Source: Bacillus sp. FJAT-27225 (GTDB lineage Bacteria; Bacillota; Bacilli; Bacillales; Cytobacillaceae). Taken from it: DNA of 64,000 nt. Both the position numbers and the translations under genes were made by a program. Shown one piece after another: positions 55,684 through 64,000 of this stretch. Each line of letters starts with the position of its first letter. Position 1 is the stretch's first letter. The notes beneath the pieces are model-generated. The model ran no database searches. It was not told the origin of the DNA and saw only the letters and a program-made list of their open reading frames with translations. The stretch lies in contig NZ_MAYU01000012.1 of assembly GCF_001685025.1 (NCBI RefSeq), positions 941,767 through 1,005,766 of the forward strand, given 5' to 3'.

Positions 55684-57501
55684 TTACTTAGCAACCAGAA
55701 AAATCCTATTCAAACGGTTATTCGCAAGATTAATAACATATTGTTTAAGTTCATCTGCAGAAAAGTCTTCGAAACGGTCAAGAAGGTAATTAACTTCTTC
55801 CTCTTGTTCAAGAACAGCTCTACCTATAAAGATTTTAGGAAATACGGGTTCTTTGTGTATTTCATTTTCGTTGAGTAGTTCCTCAAACATTTTTTCTCCA
55901 GGACGCAATCCTGTATAGTGAATACCAATTTCCTCCACAGTATAACCTGAAAGTTTAATTAAGTTCTTCGCCAAATCAACAATCCTAACAGGCTCCCCCA
56001 TGTCAAGAACAAAGATCTCCCCTCCCCTTGCCAATGAACCAGCTTGGATAACCAACCTTGAAGCTTCAGGGATTGTCATAAAATATCTTGTCATATCCGG
56101 ATGCGTCACTGTAACAGGACCGCCGCCTTCTATTTGTTTTTTAAATAACGGGATGACACTTCCTCTGCTACCTAACACATTACCAAACCTAACAGCAACA
56201 AATTTTGTTTTGCTTTTTTTGCTTAACTGCTGAATAAGCATTTCCGCAATACGCTTAGTAGATCCCATTACATTTGTTGGATTAACTGCCTTATCAGAAG
56301 AAATCAGAACAAACGTTCCTACCCTGAATGTATCTGCTGCATCAGCTACGTTTTTAGTTCCAAATACATTATTCTTAACAGCTTCCTTAGGATTGTATTC
56401 CATTAACGGAACATGCTTATGTGCAGCAGCATGGTAAACAACGTTTGGCCTAAATTCTTCCATGATTTCAAACATTCTTTCTCTATCTTGCACATCACCG
56501 ATTACAGGAATGATTTCCAGTATATTCCGGAAGTTGTTCCTTAACTCCATATCAATATGATAAATACTATTTTCCCCATGTCCTACGAGGATAATTTTTC
56601 TTGGAGAAAATCTGCAAATTTGTCGACAAATTTCAGAACCAATGGAGCCCCCAGCCCCAGTTACCATTACGACCTTGCCGGTAACATATTCTGATATACT
56701 ATCAATATTGAGTTGGACTGGTTCACGACCTAATAAATCCTCAACTTCAACATTCCTGAAATGATTTACTTTAACCATTCCAAGCATTACATCCTCAATT
56801 TTAGGCATTATTTGTGTTTTAACTTTTATCCGGGAGCATTCTTCTAAAATTGCGTTAAGTTTAATAGTATCCAAGGATGGAATCGCAATAACCATATGTT
56901 CGACCTGGTATTTTTCTTTAACCTTAAAAAGTTCCCTCGAGGTCCCCTCCACCGGAATGCCCATTATTTGTAATTTATATTTTTTTGGATCATCATCTAT
57001 AAAGGCGACTGGCAGGAGACCCAAGTCCGAATTTTTTAATAACTGACGAGCCAACAATGTTCCCGCTTGTCCCGCCCCAAGTATAAGTACTTTTTTCATT
57101 TCTTGACCTGAAACTATATATCTGTCTCTATAAAACCTCCAGGAGAAGCGAGACCCTCCTATAAATATAACCAATAACATCCACACATTAATCATAGGAG
57201 TCCAATTGATATCCTTACCCAAAAGGAATTGAATTCCTACTGTTGATATTAAAGATAAAGAAATCGCTTTAAGGATCGCTATCATTTCTCCTGTGCTTGC
57301 GTATTCCCATGCTTTGTTATACAAATTAAAACGCAAAGCAAAAAACTGGTAGCACAACACTGAGACAACTATTAGTGGTAATACCGGGAAATCAAAAGTG
57401 AAGACAGATTTATGGAAAGAAAAATAACTTAAATAAATGGCGAGAATAATTAAACACGAATCAAAAAAAGATAAAAGCAGCATACGTTTTTGATAACTCA
57501 T
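55684..57501 (-). CDS. EpsC/WbpM-type UDP-GlcNAc 4,6-dehydratase (membrane-bound)
   Basis: A 605-residue protein of the CapD/WbpM family. Four membrane segments (about 5-110), a first Rossmann domain (LILGAGQAGTLLARQL, 136-250) and a catalytic SDR domain (270-570) with VTGAGGSIGSEICRQI. The active site reads SSDKAVNPTNVMGSTKR, the Ser-Met-Lys triad of the long membrane-bound dehydratases where Met replaces Tyr. It makes UDP-4-keto-6-deoxy-GlcNAc. ATG 57501 behind GAGGAGG. It is the first gene of the operon, with a sigma-A promoter upstream. Confidence 0.9.
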   Translation of the reverse strand: MSYQKRMLLLSFFDSCLIILAIYLSYFSFHKSVFTFDFPVLPLIVVSVLCYQFFALRFNLYNKAWEYASTGEMIAILKAISLSLISTVGIQFLLGKDINWTPMINVWMLLVIFIGGSRFSWRFYRDRYIVSGQEMKKVLILGAGQAGTLLARQLLKNSDLGLLPVAFIDDDPKKYKLQIMGIPVEGTSRELFKVKEKYQVEHMVIAIPSLDTIKLNAILEECSRIKVKTQIMPKIEDVMLGMVKVNHFRNVEVEDLLGREPVQLNIDSISEYVTGKVVMVTGAGGSIGSEICRQICRFSPRKIILVGHGENSIYHIDMELRNNFRNILEIIPVIGDVQDRERMFEIMEEFRPNVVYHAAAHKHVPLMEYNPKEAVKNNVFGTKNVADAADTFRVGTFVLISSDKAVNPTNVMGSTKRIAEMLIQQLSKKSKTKFVAVRFGNVLGSRGSVIPLFKKQIEGGGPVTVTHPDMTRYFMTIPEASRLVIQAGSLARGGEIFVLDMGEPVRIVDLAKNLIKLSGYTVEEIGIHYTGLRPGEKMFEELLNENEIHKEPVFPKIFIGRAVLEQEEEVNYLLDRFEDFSADELKQYVINLANNRLNRIFLVAK

Positions 57502-57571
57502 TTATTTCCTCCTCTTTCTGCTCACCCTATATATTTCCAGCCTATTCCCAATGTTATTTTTAGCTTATAAA

Positions 57572-57603
57572 ATTATAACATATTTTTTGTAACATCTTGT
57601 CAA
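57572..57603 (-). promoter_or_regulatory. Sigma-A-type promoter of the second polysaccharide operon
   Basis: TTGACA (57603-57598) and extended -10 TGTTATAAT (core 57577-57572). The 20-bp spacer is longer than usual, but the perfect elements and the TG extension support it. About 70 bp before the first ATG. Confidence 0.55.
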
Positions 57604-57902
57604 AAAATTTACATTCTTAACAATTCGATTACATTTATCAGCCGGTCAATTACTTGTATCCATCTTTTTATCAGTATGACTCCAGGCCAAAACGTATTTT
57701 TTGACTTATTTTAGAATTTGGTGTAAGTAAATTTCCAATCTTTTATATAAGATACCAGAGATTTTACTAAATGTTAACAATTTTATTCATTGTTATTTTT
57801 TTCCACGTTCAAAGAAAGGAAATTAATAGGATGAAAAGGAATGCCTCTTTCCGGTTTAGGCTATAGTAACGGAAGAAAAGAAAAGCAAAAGGGGTGATAA
57901 TC

Positions 57903-57992
57903 TTGGAGATACTAAAGGGGCATAAAGGACTGATAGTTTGGAAGGGGTACATCCATACTATTGTAGTAAAGAATTCGCGAAGTAAATTTTAA
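57903..57992 (+). CDS. Possible 29-residue peptide
   Basis: TTG start 5-6 bp after AAAGGGGTGAT, followed by 29 codons (MEILKGHKGLIVWKGYIHTI...) and TAA, with a terminator about 110 bp on. The peptide is basic with a hydrophobic middle. No family recognised; may be chance. Confidence 0.25.
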   Translation: MEILKGHKGLIVWKGYIHTIVVKNSRSKF

Positions 57993-58102
57993 GTGATACC
58001 ATTAGTAGAGGAATAAAACCCAGATTTCTTCTTACGTTGGTTTGAAATTTCCACCTAGAATTACTTCTCTTAACTATTAAATATAAATATTTAAAAAAGT
58101 TC

Positions 58103-58136
58103 AAAAGGAAAGGGCAAACGTTCCTTTCCTTTTTCT
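58103..58136. terminator. Two-way terminator
   Basis: Perfect stem AAAAGGAAAGG / CCTTTCCTTTT with a 9-nt loop and T-runs on both sides; serves the gtrA-type gene on the minus strand and possibly the small plus-strand frame. Confidence 0.75.
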
Positions 58137-58160
58137 AAAAGCTAGGTTAAATGAAAGATG

Positions 58161-58553
58161 CTAGAGTTTCACCTTATCTTTCTGAGTCAGGATTAATTTT
58201 GATAATGCAAATGTAAAAGGGATTGCCAGGACGGTTGCAAGCAAAGGAGCCAGATTTTCATTGAGTTCTAGAATATCAACAAAAATCCAAAGGGAAATGG
58301 TTGTTATTGTGATATTCACCAGATAGGTCAAAGGAAATTGAAGGAACTTTCTTAATGTCGGTTTGGTTTTATACGTAAAATATGAGTTCATGTAAAACGA
58401 ACCCACCATACTAAGTAAAAACGAACTAATATGAGAGACCATATAGTTTATATTAAAAATATTAAAAAATACTAAATACAAAATATAATAGTTAAATGTG
58501 TTTATAAAGCCAACTAGGACAAATCTCCAAAATTCTGCTTTTAGAAAAAACAT
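58161..58553 (-). CDS. GtrA-family membrane protein
   Basis: A 130-residue protein with four membrane segments: FWRFVLVGFINTFNYYILYL (typical GtrA opening), MVSHISSFLLSMVGSFYMN and two more. GtrA proteins are thought to flip undecaprenyl-phosphate-linked glucose or similar sugars. ATG 58553 is chosen because AAAGGA precedes it at good distance; the longer TTG frame has no ribosome site. It follows the GtrB-type gene directly. Confidence 0.83.
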   Translation of the reverse strand: MFFLKAEFWRFVLVGFINTFNYYILYLVFFNIFNINYMVSHISSFLLSMVGSFYMNSYFTYKTKPTLRKFLQFPLTYLVNITITTISLWIFVDILELNENLAPLLATVLAIPFTFALSKLILTQKDKVKL

Positions 58554-58647
58554 ACTTGTTTTCCTTTCAATTTTGTTTAAAACTTGGGGCAAATCCAAAA
58601 AAGCTGCAGACGCCCCCGTATGAGTTTATCTACAGCCTCACACTCTT

Positions 58648-59598
58648 TTAGCTATTTGTTCTTTCCTCACCGATATTTATTGTTTCCCTTACAATATAAA
58701 TTGGCCTGTTTTTACTTTCATCATAAATCCTAGCTATATATTGGCCCACTATCCCCAACCCTAACAACTGTGTCCCGCTAAAGAAAGTAATCGCGACGAT
58801 GATGGACGTCCAGCCGGCTTCAACTTGATAGCCAAAGATTTTGACTATAAGCGCATATAGCAACAATAGGAATGAAATAAGGACTGCAACTAATCCGATC
58901 ATGGTCACGAGTCTAAGTGGTTTTGTTGAAAAAGCAATGATTCCATCAGCTGCAAATTTGACCATCTTCCTAAATGGGTATTTCGTTTCTCCCGCAAACC
59001 GTTCATCCCGTTCATATTCTATAAACGTTTGACGGAAACCCACCCAGGAAATCATCCCTCTGACAAACCGATTCTTTTCTGTCATCTGCTTAAAAACATC
59101 CGCGACTTTCCTGTCAATAATACGGAAGTCCCCAGTGTCTTTTGGAATGTCGATTTCAGACATATAATTTAAAAACCGGTAGAAGTATTTAGCTGTAATT
59201 AGCTTAAAGAATGTTTCCCCTTTTCTCTTCTTCCTCTTCGCATATACAACTTCAAAGCCCTCTTTCCACTTTTCCACCAATTCCTGAATGACCTCAGGGG
59301 GATCTTGAAGATCGGCATCTATTATGACAATTGCATCGCCTCTAGCAAAATCGATACCTGCCGTTACAGCAGTCTGATGTCCAAAATTCCTTGCAAAGTC
59401 TATAATCTTTACTTTTTTATCTTCTTTTGCAATCTTCATTAGAAGCTCTTTGGTCCTATCTTTACTTCCATCATTCACAAATATCAGCTCATAGTCATCT
59501 TCCTGTTTGTCCAACACTGATGTTAGTCTGGCATAGCACTCATTCACTACCAACTCTTCGAAATACATTGGCACAACGACTGATATTAACTTTTTCAA
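58648..59598 (-). CDS. GtrB/CsbB-type polyprenyl-phosphate glycosyltransferase
   Basis: A 316-residue GT2 enzyme: ISVVVPMYFEELVV, FVNDGSKDRTKELL, DFARNFGHQTAVTAGIDFA, IIDADLQDPPEVI (DXD), and two C-terminal membrane segments (about 230-255, 265-290). It loads a sugar on undecaprenyl phosphate at the inner membrane face. TTG 59598 behind GGGGGATG. With the GtrA-type flippase and the GT-C protein it forms a three-part system that glycosylates a surface polymer from outside. Confidence 0.88.
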   Translation of the reverse strand: MKKLISVVVPMYFEELVVNECYARLTSVLDKQEDDYELIFVNDGSKDRTKELLMKIAKEDKKVKIIDFARNFGHQTAVTAGIDFARGDAIVIIDADLQDPPEVIQELVEKWKEGFEVVYAKRKKRKGETFFKLITAKYFYRFLNYMSEIDIPKDTGDFRIIDRKVADVFKQMTEKNRFVRGMISWVGFRQTFIEYERDERFAGETKYPFRKMVKFAADGIIAFSTKPLRLVTMIGLVAVLISFLLLLYALIVKIFGYQVEAGWTSIIVAITFFSGTQLLGLGIVGQYIARIYDESKNRPIYIVRETINIGEERTNS

Positions 59599-59612
59599 AA
59601 TACATCCCCCAA

Positions 59613-61097
59613 TTAACTAATTCCTTTATTAAACTGGCTTTTTGTTTTTGATAATCCAAAATAGCCGATGCTGGCCATCATAATAAAAATAGGTGTCAGG
59701 CTGACAAGATACCTTGAGCGCGCTTCCCACATGATAAAAAATAAAAAGAAGCCAATTATAGATAAAAGGAAGAACAGATAGGTTTCACTTTTTTCCTTCC
59801 TCACTTTTAAGCTGAACAGTAAAATTCCCGCCATAACGAACAAGTGCTGGATTCTCGCGTACGCTTGAATAATATGTCCTGATTTATAATTTAATAAGGA
59901 AGCAATGTTTTCCGGATGGATGGGCCTTCTTTTAATTTTGTTTAAGGAGTAATATGTACCATCTGTCCATGTATGGCTTATTTTTTCCTTTGTATAAGCA
60001 ATATTGCCCATTACTCCTTTTTCTTTGATTCTTGCTATTAATTCCTTTAAATGAATTTGGCTTACTGTTTCCTTTGGCATTTTATTTAATAGTTCAGCAG
60101 TCCAGGCAACATCATTAGCTGCATATTTCCCAAATCTCTCACTATTTTGGCCCATTACAAGCCAATGAGTTACAGGGAAGCTATATCGATCAATTTTAGC
60201 TTTATCGATAAAGTCATTTTGATAGATCCAACTATTAAAGGCGACTTTTAGTATAAGTAATATAAGTATAGGAATAAGCGAGTAGGATTTTTTCCATTTG
60301 GACCCGAAAATGAACAGTACGATCGCAAATGCAATAACAAAAATCACTAAGGACCCCTTTAAAATCATCCCTAATGCAAATAGTATGGAAGCTGGTAATA
60401 CTCTCGTGAGTTTTATAATGAATCTTCCATTCTGATCAATCAGGATCGTTAAGGGCAGAAGCAAAAATAGCAATGAAATGGTGTCAGTGTATACGATTGG
60501 AGCAAAGAATATGTAAGGAAAGAACAATCCGCTTAATAACAAACTGGCCAATGCTGTTCCATAACTGGCCAACTTTTTTGTAATGCTGTAAATGAGATAT
60601 TGACTAAGTGTTATGACACAAATATTAAAGAGTTGGAAAATAAATAGAGTCGGGCTGAATAATTTACCTACCGCTCCTAAAAGGATGACTAGAAAGATAT
60701 TATTTGGATACTTAATAAAATAATCATTTAATGTCTGCCCCTCAAAAATAATCGCAGCATCATGAACAATTGTTCCGAAATCCCAGGAAGGGGTAATATC
60801 AAACCACTTCACAACCAGCAGCTGGACAGCAGCACTTCCTATAAAAAACGGAATTAAGATGTATTCTTTTTTAATCGAATGAATAAATGTCAGCAAGCCT
60901 TCCCTGAATTTGATGACCACAAGAATAAGAAACAGGCTAAATACTAATGTTAAAATATTGAAAAACCTTGGCATAACCATTTCAGTGGCATGATACCCCC
61001 GGCTTTCAAAGATGTTTAAACCAATTATGACCGTTAAAACAAGGAAATATATTAATATAATTACTTTTTTAAGTATTGATTCAACCCTTGCTGCCAA
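59613..61097 (-). CDS. GT-C (GT39-like) membrane glycosyltransferase
   Basis: A 494-residue protein with about eleven membrane segments. The first outside loop has WDFGTIVHDAAIIFEGQ, an acidic pair in the place expected for the catalytic Asp of GT-C mannosyl/glucosyltransferases, and MWEARSRYLVSLTPIFI is common near their C-terminus. It would use the polyprenyl-phosphate sugar made by the GtrB-type protein. TTG 61097, 5 bp after AAGGAGGG. Acceptor unknown (teichoic acid or glycoprotein). Confidence 0.75.
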   Translation of the reverse strand: MAARVESILKKVIILIYFLVLTVIIGLNIFESRGYHATEMVMPRFFNILTLVFSLFLILVVIKFREGLLTFIHSIKKEYILIPFFIGSAAVQLLVVKWFDITPSWDFGTIVHDAAIIFEGQTLNDYFIKYPNNIFLVILLGAVGKLFSPTLFIFQLFNICVITLSQYLIYSITKKLASYGTALASLLLSGLFFPYIFFAPIVYTDTISLLFLLLPLTILIDQNGRFIIKLTRVLPASILFALGMILKGSLVIFVIAFAIVLFIFGSKWKKSYSLIPILILLILKVAFNSWIYQNDFIDKAKIDRYSFPVTHWLVMGQNSERFGKYAANDVAWTAELLNKMPKETVSQIHLKELIARIKEKGVMGNIAYTKEKISHTWTDGTYYSLNKIKRRPIHPENIASLLNYKSGHIIQAYARIQHLFVMAGILLFSLKVRKEKSETYLFFLLSIIGFFLFFIMWEARSRYLVSLTPIFIMMASIGYFGLSKTKSQFNKGIS

Positions 61098-61167
61098 ATT
61101 AACCCTCCTTGCACTTTTTCCTTTTCCTGTAGAATCCTATCAATTTTTTACATATTTAGCAATAAAA

Positions 61168-61195
61168 AAATACCCTTGTCACCGGACAAGGGTAT
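61168..61195 (-). terminator. galE terminator
   Basis: ATACCCTTGTC / GACAAGGGTAT, 11-bp stem, 4-nt loop, TTTTTTT tail on the minus strand. Confidence 0.9.
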
Positions 61196-61202
61196 CTAAC
61201 TA

Positions 61203-62210
61203 TTAATATCCTGATGGATTATTTTTCTGCCAATTCCACGAATCCCTGCACATTTCTTCAATTCCTTTTTCCGCTTCCCAGCCCAGCTCTTCCCTGGCTT
61301 TCAAAGGGTCAGCGTAACAAATTGCAATATCCCCTGGCCGTCGGTCGACAATTTTATAGGGGATATTTATGCCTGATGCTTTTTCAAAGGCTGAAACAAG
61401 ATCCAGCACACTGTAACCTTTGCCCGTTCCGAGGTTATAGGCTTCCACACCAGTTGTCCCTACAATCTTCTCCAGCGCTTTTAAATGGCCCCTGGAAAGG
61501 TCGACAACATGGATATAATCCCGCACGCCAGTTCCATCATGTGTAGGATAGTCATTACCGAATATTTGCAGTTCTTTAAGCTTACCCACTGCCACCTGGG
61601 TGATATACGGCATCAGATTGTTTGGAATGCCGCTTGGGTCTTCTCCAATATTCCCGCTTTCATGCGAGCCAATAGGATTGAAGTATCTTAACAGGGCAAT
61701 ACTCCAATTGTTGTCAGAGACATACAAATCGCGAAGTATTTCCTCAATCATCAACTTTGTTTTTCCATATGGGTTTGTAGCTGATAGAGGAAAGTCCTCG
61801 GAAATAGGAACCTGTTCAGGCATACCGTAAACTGTTGCCGATGAACTAAAAACCAAATTCTTTACTCCGAATTCCTCCATTACCTCACAAAGGATGAGAG
61901 TCCCTGTTATATTGTTATGATAATAACGGAGCGGGATTGACACTGACTCGCCTACTGCCTTAAGTCCAGCAAAGTGGATAACTGCATCGATTTGAGATTC
62001 CTCGAATACCTTGCGCAATCCTTCTTTATCAAGCAGATCCACTTCATAGAATTTAATTTCTTTACCCGTGATCTCTTTCACTCTTTTGAGAGCTTCAGGT
62101 TTGCTGTTGGATAAATTGTCAACAACCACTATTTCATATCCTGCATTGACTAATTCAACACATGTGTGGCTCCCTATATACCCCGCCCCACCAGTAACCA
62201 AAATTGCCAT
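61203..62210 (-). CDS. galE: GalE, UDP-glucose 4-epimerase
   Basis: A 335-residue extended [19 protein letters not shown] binds [11 protein letters not shown] with YGKTK gives the catalytic Ser/Tyr/Lys; [13 protein letters not shown] and [12 protein letters not shown] are typical of GalE. It interconverts UDP-glucose and UDP-galactose (often also the GlcNAc pair), feeding sugars to the polysaccharide genes. ATG 62210 behind AAGGAGAT; its own terminator, so probably monocistronic. Confidence 0.93.
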   Translation of the reverse strand: MAILVTGGAGYIGSHTCVELVNAGYEIVVVDNLSNSKPEALKRVKEITGKEIKFYEVDLLDKEGLRKVFEESQIDAVIHFAGLKAVGESVSIPLRYYHNNITGTLILCEVMEEFGVKNLVFSSSATVYGMPEQVPISEDFPLSATNPYGKTKLMIEEILRDLYVSDNNWSIALLRYFNPIGSHESGNIGEDPSGIPNNLMPYITQVAVGKLKELQIFGNDYPTHDGTGVRDYIHVVDLSRGHLKALEKIVGTTGVEAYNLGTGKGYSVLDLVSAFEKASGINIPYKIVDRRPGDIAICYADPLKAREELGWEAEKGIEEMCRDSWNWQKNNPSGY

Positions 62211-62517
62211 CGAATATCTCCTTCTATACTGAATTGTATAAATTTTACTTACATCATTCTAGCACATTCGGCCACTTCTTATAAAGGACCATACCGAGAT
62301 GGATATCCTATAACAATTATTCGTACAAAACCCATACCACGGCTCCAATCAATCCAGTTTAGAATTCGTATCATTTCCGGAAGTGAAATAAATGGGCTTA
62401 CAACCTTAAGAAATTCGGCCTTCTACCATCAACTATACAATCCATCATGATTTCCTTCCGCCGTCTTCTCATGAATGTAGAAGTGGCAACGATAGATCGC
62501 AAGAAGTACATTTTCAG
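62211..62517. other. Intergenic stretch without recognisable features
   Basis: 307 bp between galE and the acyltransferase gene; I see no gene, clear hairpin or promoter beyond AT-rich sequence. Confidence 0.4.
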
Positions 62518-63510
62518 CTATTTTGCAAGATTATACATCCATTTGGAAACAGGAGCAGACCATAGCTTATCAACTGGTTTAAATATGAAAATCGGCAGAA
62601 TGACTGCTGCAAAAATAACGATAGCATAGTAGGAAGGATAACGATAGAAATCCTCGCTCCCTCCATAGATATAGAGTTTGTTAATAGTTTGGTATACGAA
62701 AACATGAAGAATGTAGATATTCAGAGAGGCTGGACCCATTCCTGATAAAAAAGTTCTTTTTCCCGGATTCCGAATAGCGAAAACCATAAGGTAATAAGTA
62801 GCTGCACCTAAGAAGATCACATTCAAATTATAGTGGTAATAGGATAAATACGTATAGAGAATCACCGCAACAGCGAATCCGAGTAACGGATTCCTCAAAT
62901 GTTCAATGTTCTTTTTCCCGAGATAATATCCCATTGCAAGATAGAAAAAACCTTTAGCAAAACCGCCATATACGAATACGTTATTAAACGTAACAATGCC
63001 TGTTAAAAAGGCGACATACAGTACACCAGCTGCAAGAAAAACAATAGAAGGTCTTAGCGCAAACTTTAAGCAAATTAACAGAAGAAGTGCGGCCAGTATC
63101 AAAGCTGGTAAATACCATAAATGGAAAGAGCCAAGAGTTCCGTTAAGAAATCCTTTAATGGTCAATCCCTTGATAACTGAATGAAAATTTACCCAAAAAG
63201 GAGTGTTCAGGACTAATCGGTCAGAGAGAATAATTAAAAGCTTATAAAAAATATAAAAGAGAGTAAACGATATATAAATATACGATATTTTTTTTACATA
63301 GCCAGGAATATACGATGCCGATTTATGAGACAGAAAATAGCCTGATGCAGCAAAGAAAAAGGGGACTGCTATATCAAGCACCGGCCTGTAAATATGATAA
63401 TTTGCCAATGTATCAAGATTAAACTGCTTAATGGAACCTGTAGTATGAATGAGAACCACTGCAATAGCGGCCAGAAATTTAAGTTTATCAATCGTATGAT
63501 TGTATGCCAT
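62518..63510 (-). CDS. Acyltransferase-3 family membrane protein
   Basis: A 330-residue protein with about ten membrane segments. The opening DKLKFLAAIAVVLIHTTG contains the family's conserved histidine, followed by VPFFFAASGYFLSHK and LWYLPALILAALLL. AT3 enzymes acetylate or otherwise acylate surface sugars or peptidoglycan using a cytoplasmic donor. ATG 63510 follows GGGAGGC; the longer frame would bury that site. Distance from galE suggests separate transcription. Confidence 0.85.
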   Translation of the reverse strand: MAYNHTIDKLKFLAAIAVVLIHTTGSIKQFNLDTLANYHIYRPVLDIAVPFFFAASGYFLSHKSASYIPGYVKKISYIYISFTLFYIFYKLLIILSDRLVLNTPFWVNFHSVIKGLTIKGFLNGTLGSFHLWYLPALILAALLLLICLKFALRPSIVFLAAGVLYVAFLTGIVTFNNVFVYGGFAKGFFYLAMGYYLGKKNIEHLRNPLLGFAVAVILYTYLSYYHYNLNVIFLGAATYYLMVFAIRNPGKRTFLSGMGPASLNIYILHVFVYQTINKLYIYGGSEDFYRYPSYYAIVIFAAVILPIFIFKPVDKLWSAPVSKWMYNLAK

Positions 63511-63919
63511 AAAAGCCTCCCACGCAGACGACATTATATCAGAATATCAATGTTTTTAAGTATACCGAAAAAACAGACATGTCACAAGCGGTTCCAAACA
63601 GGGAGCAATACTGGATTAAAAAATCATCTAGGTCATTTTATCCAGGAAAAAAGCACTGTTATCCTGGGATGTAGTTTAAATATGAAAACTCGGTCAATAC
63701 AAAGTTTTTCCGGTTATGGAAAAAAGAAATGCGAAAGATAAAAGCGCTAATAGAACATTTACAAATTATTGTAAGATAATTCTTTTCCCCCTGTTTACAG
63801 TCTTTTATCAAGTACTCACTTTTACAATGGCCCACTTTACAACTGTGTGAATCTAAGAAGTGAGCCTTGTCCTAAAAACCCTGAACTACCTATAAAATGA
63901 TTCAGCTGAAAGTTACACA

Positions 63920-63951
63920 AAAAAAGAAAGCCTTAGCAACAAGGCTTTCTC
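63920..63951 (-). terminator. Terminator of a gene beyond the right edge
   Basis: AGAAAGCCTTG / CTAAGGCTTTCT hairpin followed on the minus strand by TTTTTTTG. Confidence 0.7.
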
Positions 63952-63998
63952 AGACTGTAGACAAACTCGAACTAAATCGGGTTTGACTACAGTCTTTT
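63951..63998. repeat. Long imperfect hairpin next to the terminator
   Basis: AGACTGTAG-CAAAC-CGA pairs with TCG-GTTTG-CTACAGTCT around an ACTAAA loop; the arm ends in T6 on the plus strand. May be a second terminator or the remnant of a small mobile repeat. Confidence 0.6.
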
Positions 63999-64000
63999 TT

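Larger units (their letters stand above)
57502..58160. other. 659-bp intergenic region before the second polysaccharide operon
   Basis: Holds the operon promoter (57572-57603), a possible 29-codon frame on the plus strand (57903-57992) and a two-way terminator (58103-58136). No larger gene is visible. Confidence 0.6.
63511..64000. other. Right-edge intergenic stretch
   Basis: About 490 bp. Apart from two strong hairpins at 63923-63998 I see no supported gene; the upstream gene on the minus strand must lie beyond the edge. Confidence 0.5.

Noticed and set aside
63394..63741. 115-codon plus-strand frame at the right edge
   Set aside because: Largely antisense to the acyltransferase gene; no ribosome site or family.

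Overview
The window looks like chromosome of a low-GC Bacillus-type Firmicute. The gene content and order match Bacillus: degS-degU, degV and comFA on one strand, divergent from yvyE and a TagV-type LCP ligase; then tagO; then lytB/lytC-type autolysins divergent from tagU. The rho-independent terminators, strong AGGAGG ribosome sites and frequent TTG/GTG starts fit this too. Nearly everything lies on the minus strand; only yvyE, tagV and tagU are on the plus strand. I see no prophage, CRISPR array, rRNA or tRNA.

Layout. (1) 1-9045: comFA (5' part only), a NERD-domain protein, a B12-binding radical SAM protein, degV, a wrecked secreted 5'-nucleotidase gene and degU-degS. The degSU terminator carries what looks like a 49-bp IS3-type fossil in its loop. 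(2) 9046-11584: a gap with a strongly structured element, then yvyE and tagV. (3) 11608-23389: a Wzx/Wzy-type wall polysaccharide cluster (Wzz-like, Wzy-like, sugar aminotransferase, sugar N-acetyltransferase, UDP-sugar dehydrogenase, three GT4 enzymes, flippase) ending in tagO, which has an ECF-sigma-type promoter. (4) 23660-33551: five secreted proteins, each with three CWB2 wall-binding repeats on a different effector: amidase, SpoIID/LytB, PIG-L deacetylase, DMFase-like domain, amidase. This is an expanded lytABC-type locus, divergent from tagU (34141-35088). (5) 35272-38808: a phosphocholine (lic) operon: LicC, LicB and an unusual winged-helix/nucleotidyltransferase/choline-kinase fusion. 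(6) 39098-45569: three secreted proteins with choline-binding-type repeats: a glucosaminidase, a subtilisin and a repeat-only protein. (7) 45741-57501: a second exopolysaccharide operon with its own initiating transferase, dehydratase, flippase, polymerase, glycosyltransferases and a sulfotransferase-like protein. (8) 58161-63510: a GtrA/GtrB/GT-C surface-glycosylation set, galE and an acyltransferase.

How it fits together: most of the window builds, decorates and reads the cell wall surface. TagO and the LCP proteins make and attach anionic polymers, lic genes would supply CDP-choline for decoration, and two separate families of secreted proteins then dock on the wall, CWB2 proteins probably on anionic polymer and choline-repeat proteins probably on phosphocholine. 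The side-by-side arrangement of a choline-modification operon with a pneumococcus-like set of choline-repeat proteins in a Bacillus chromosome, next to an expanded CWB2 set with new effector domains, is the most interesting system here. No LicD-type phosphocholine transferase is in the window.
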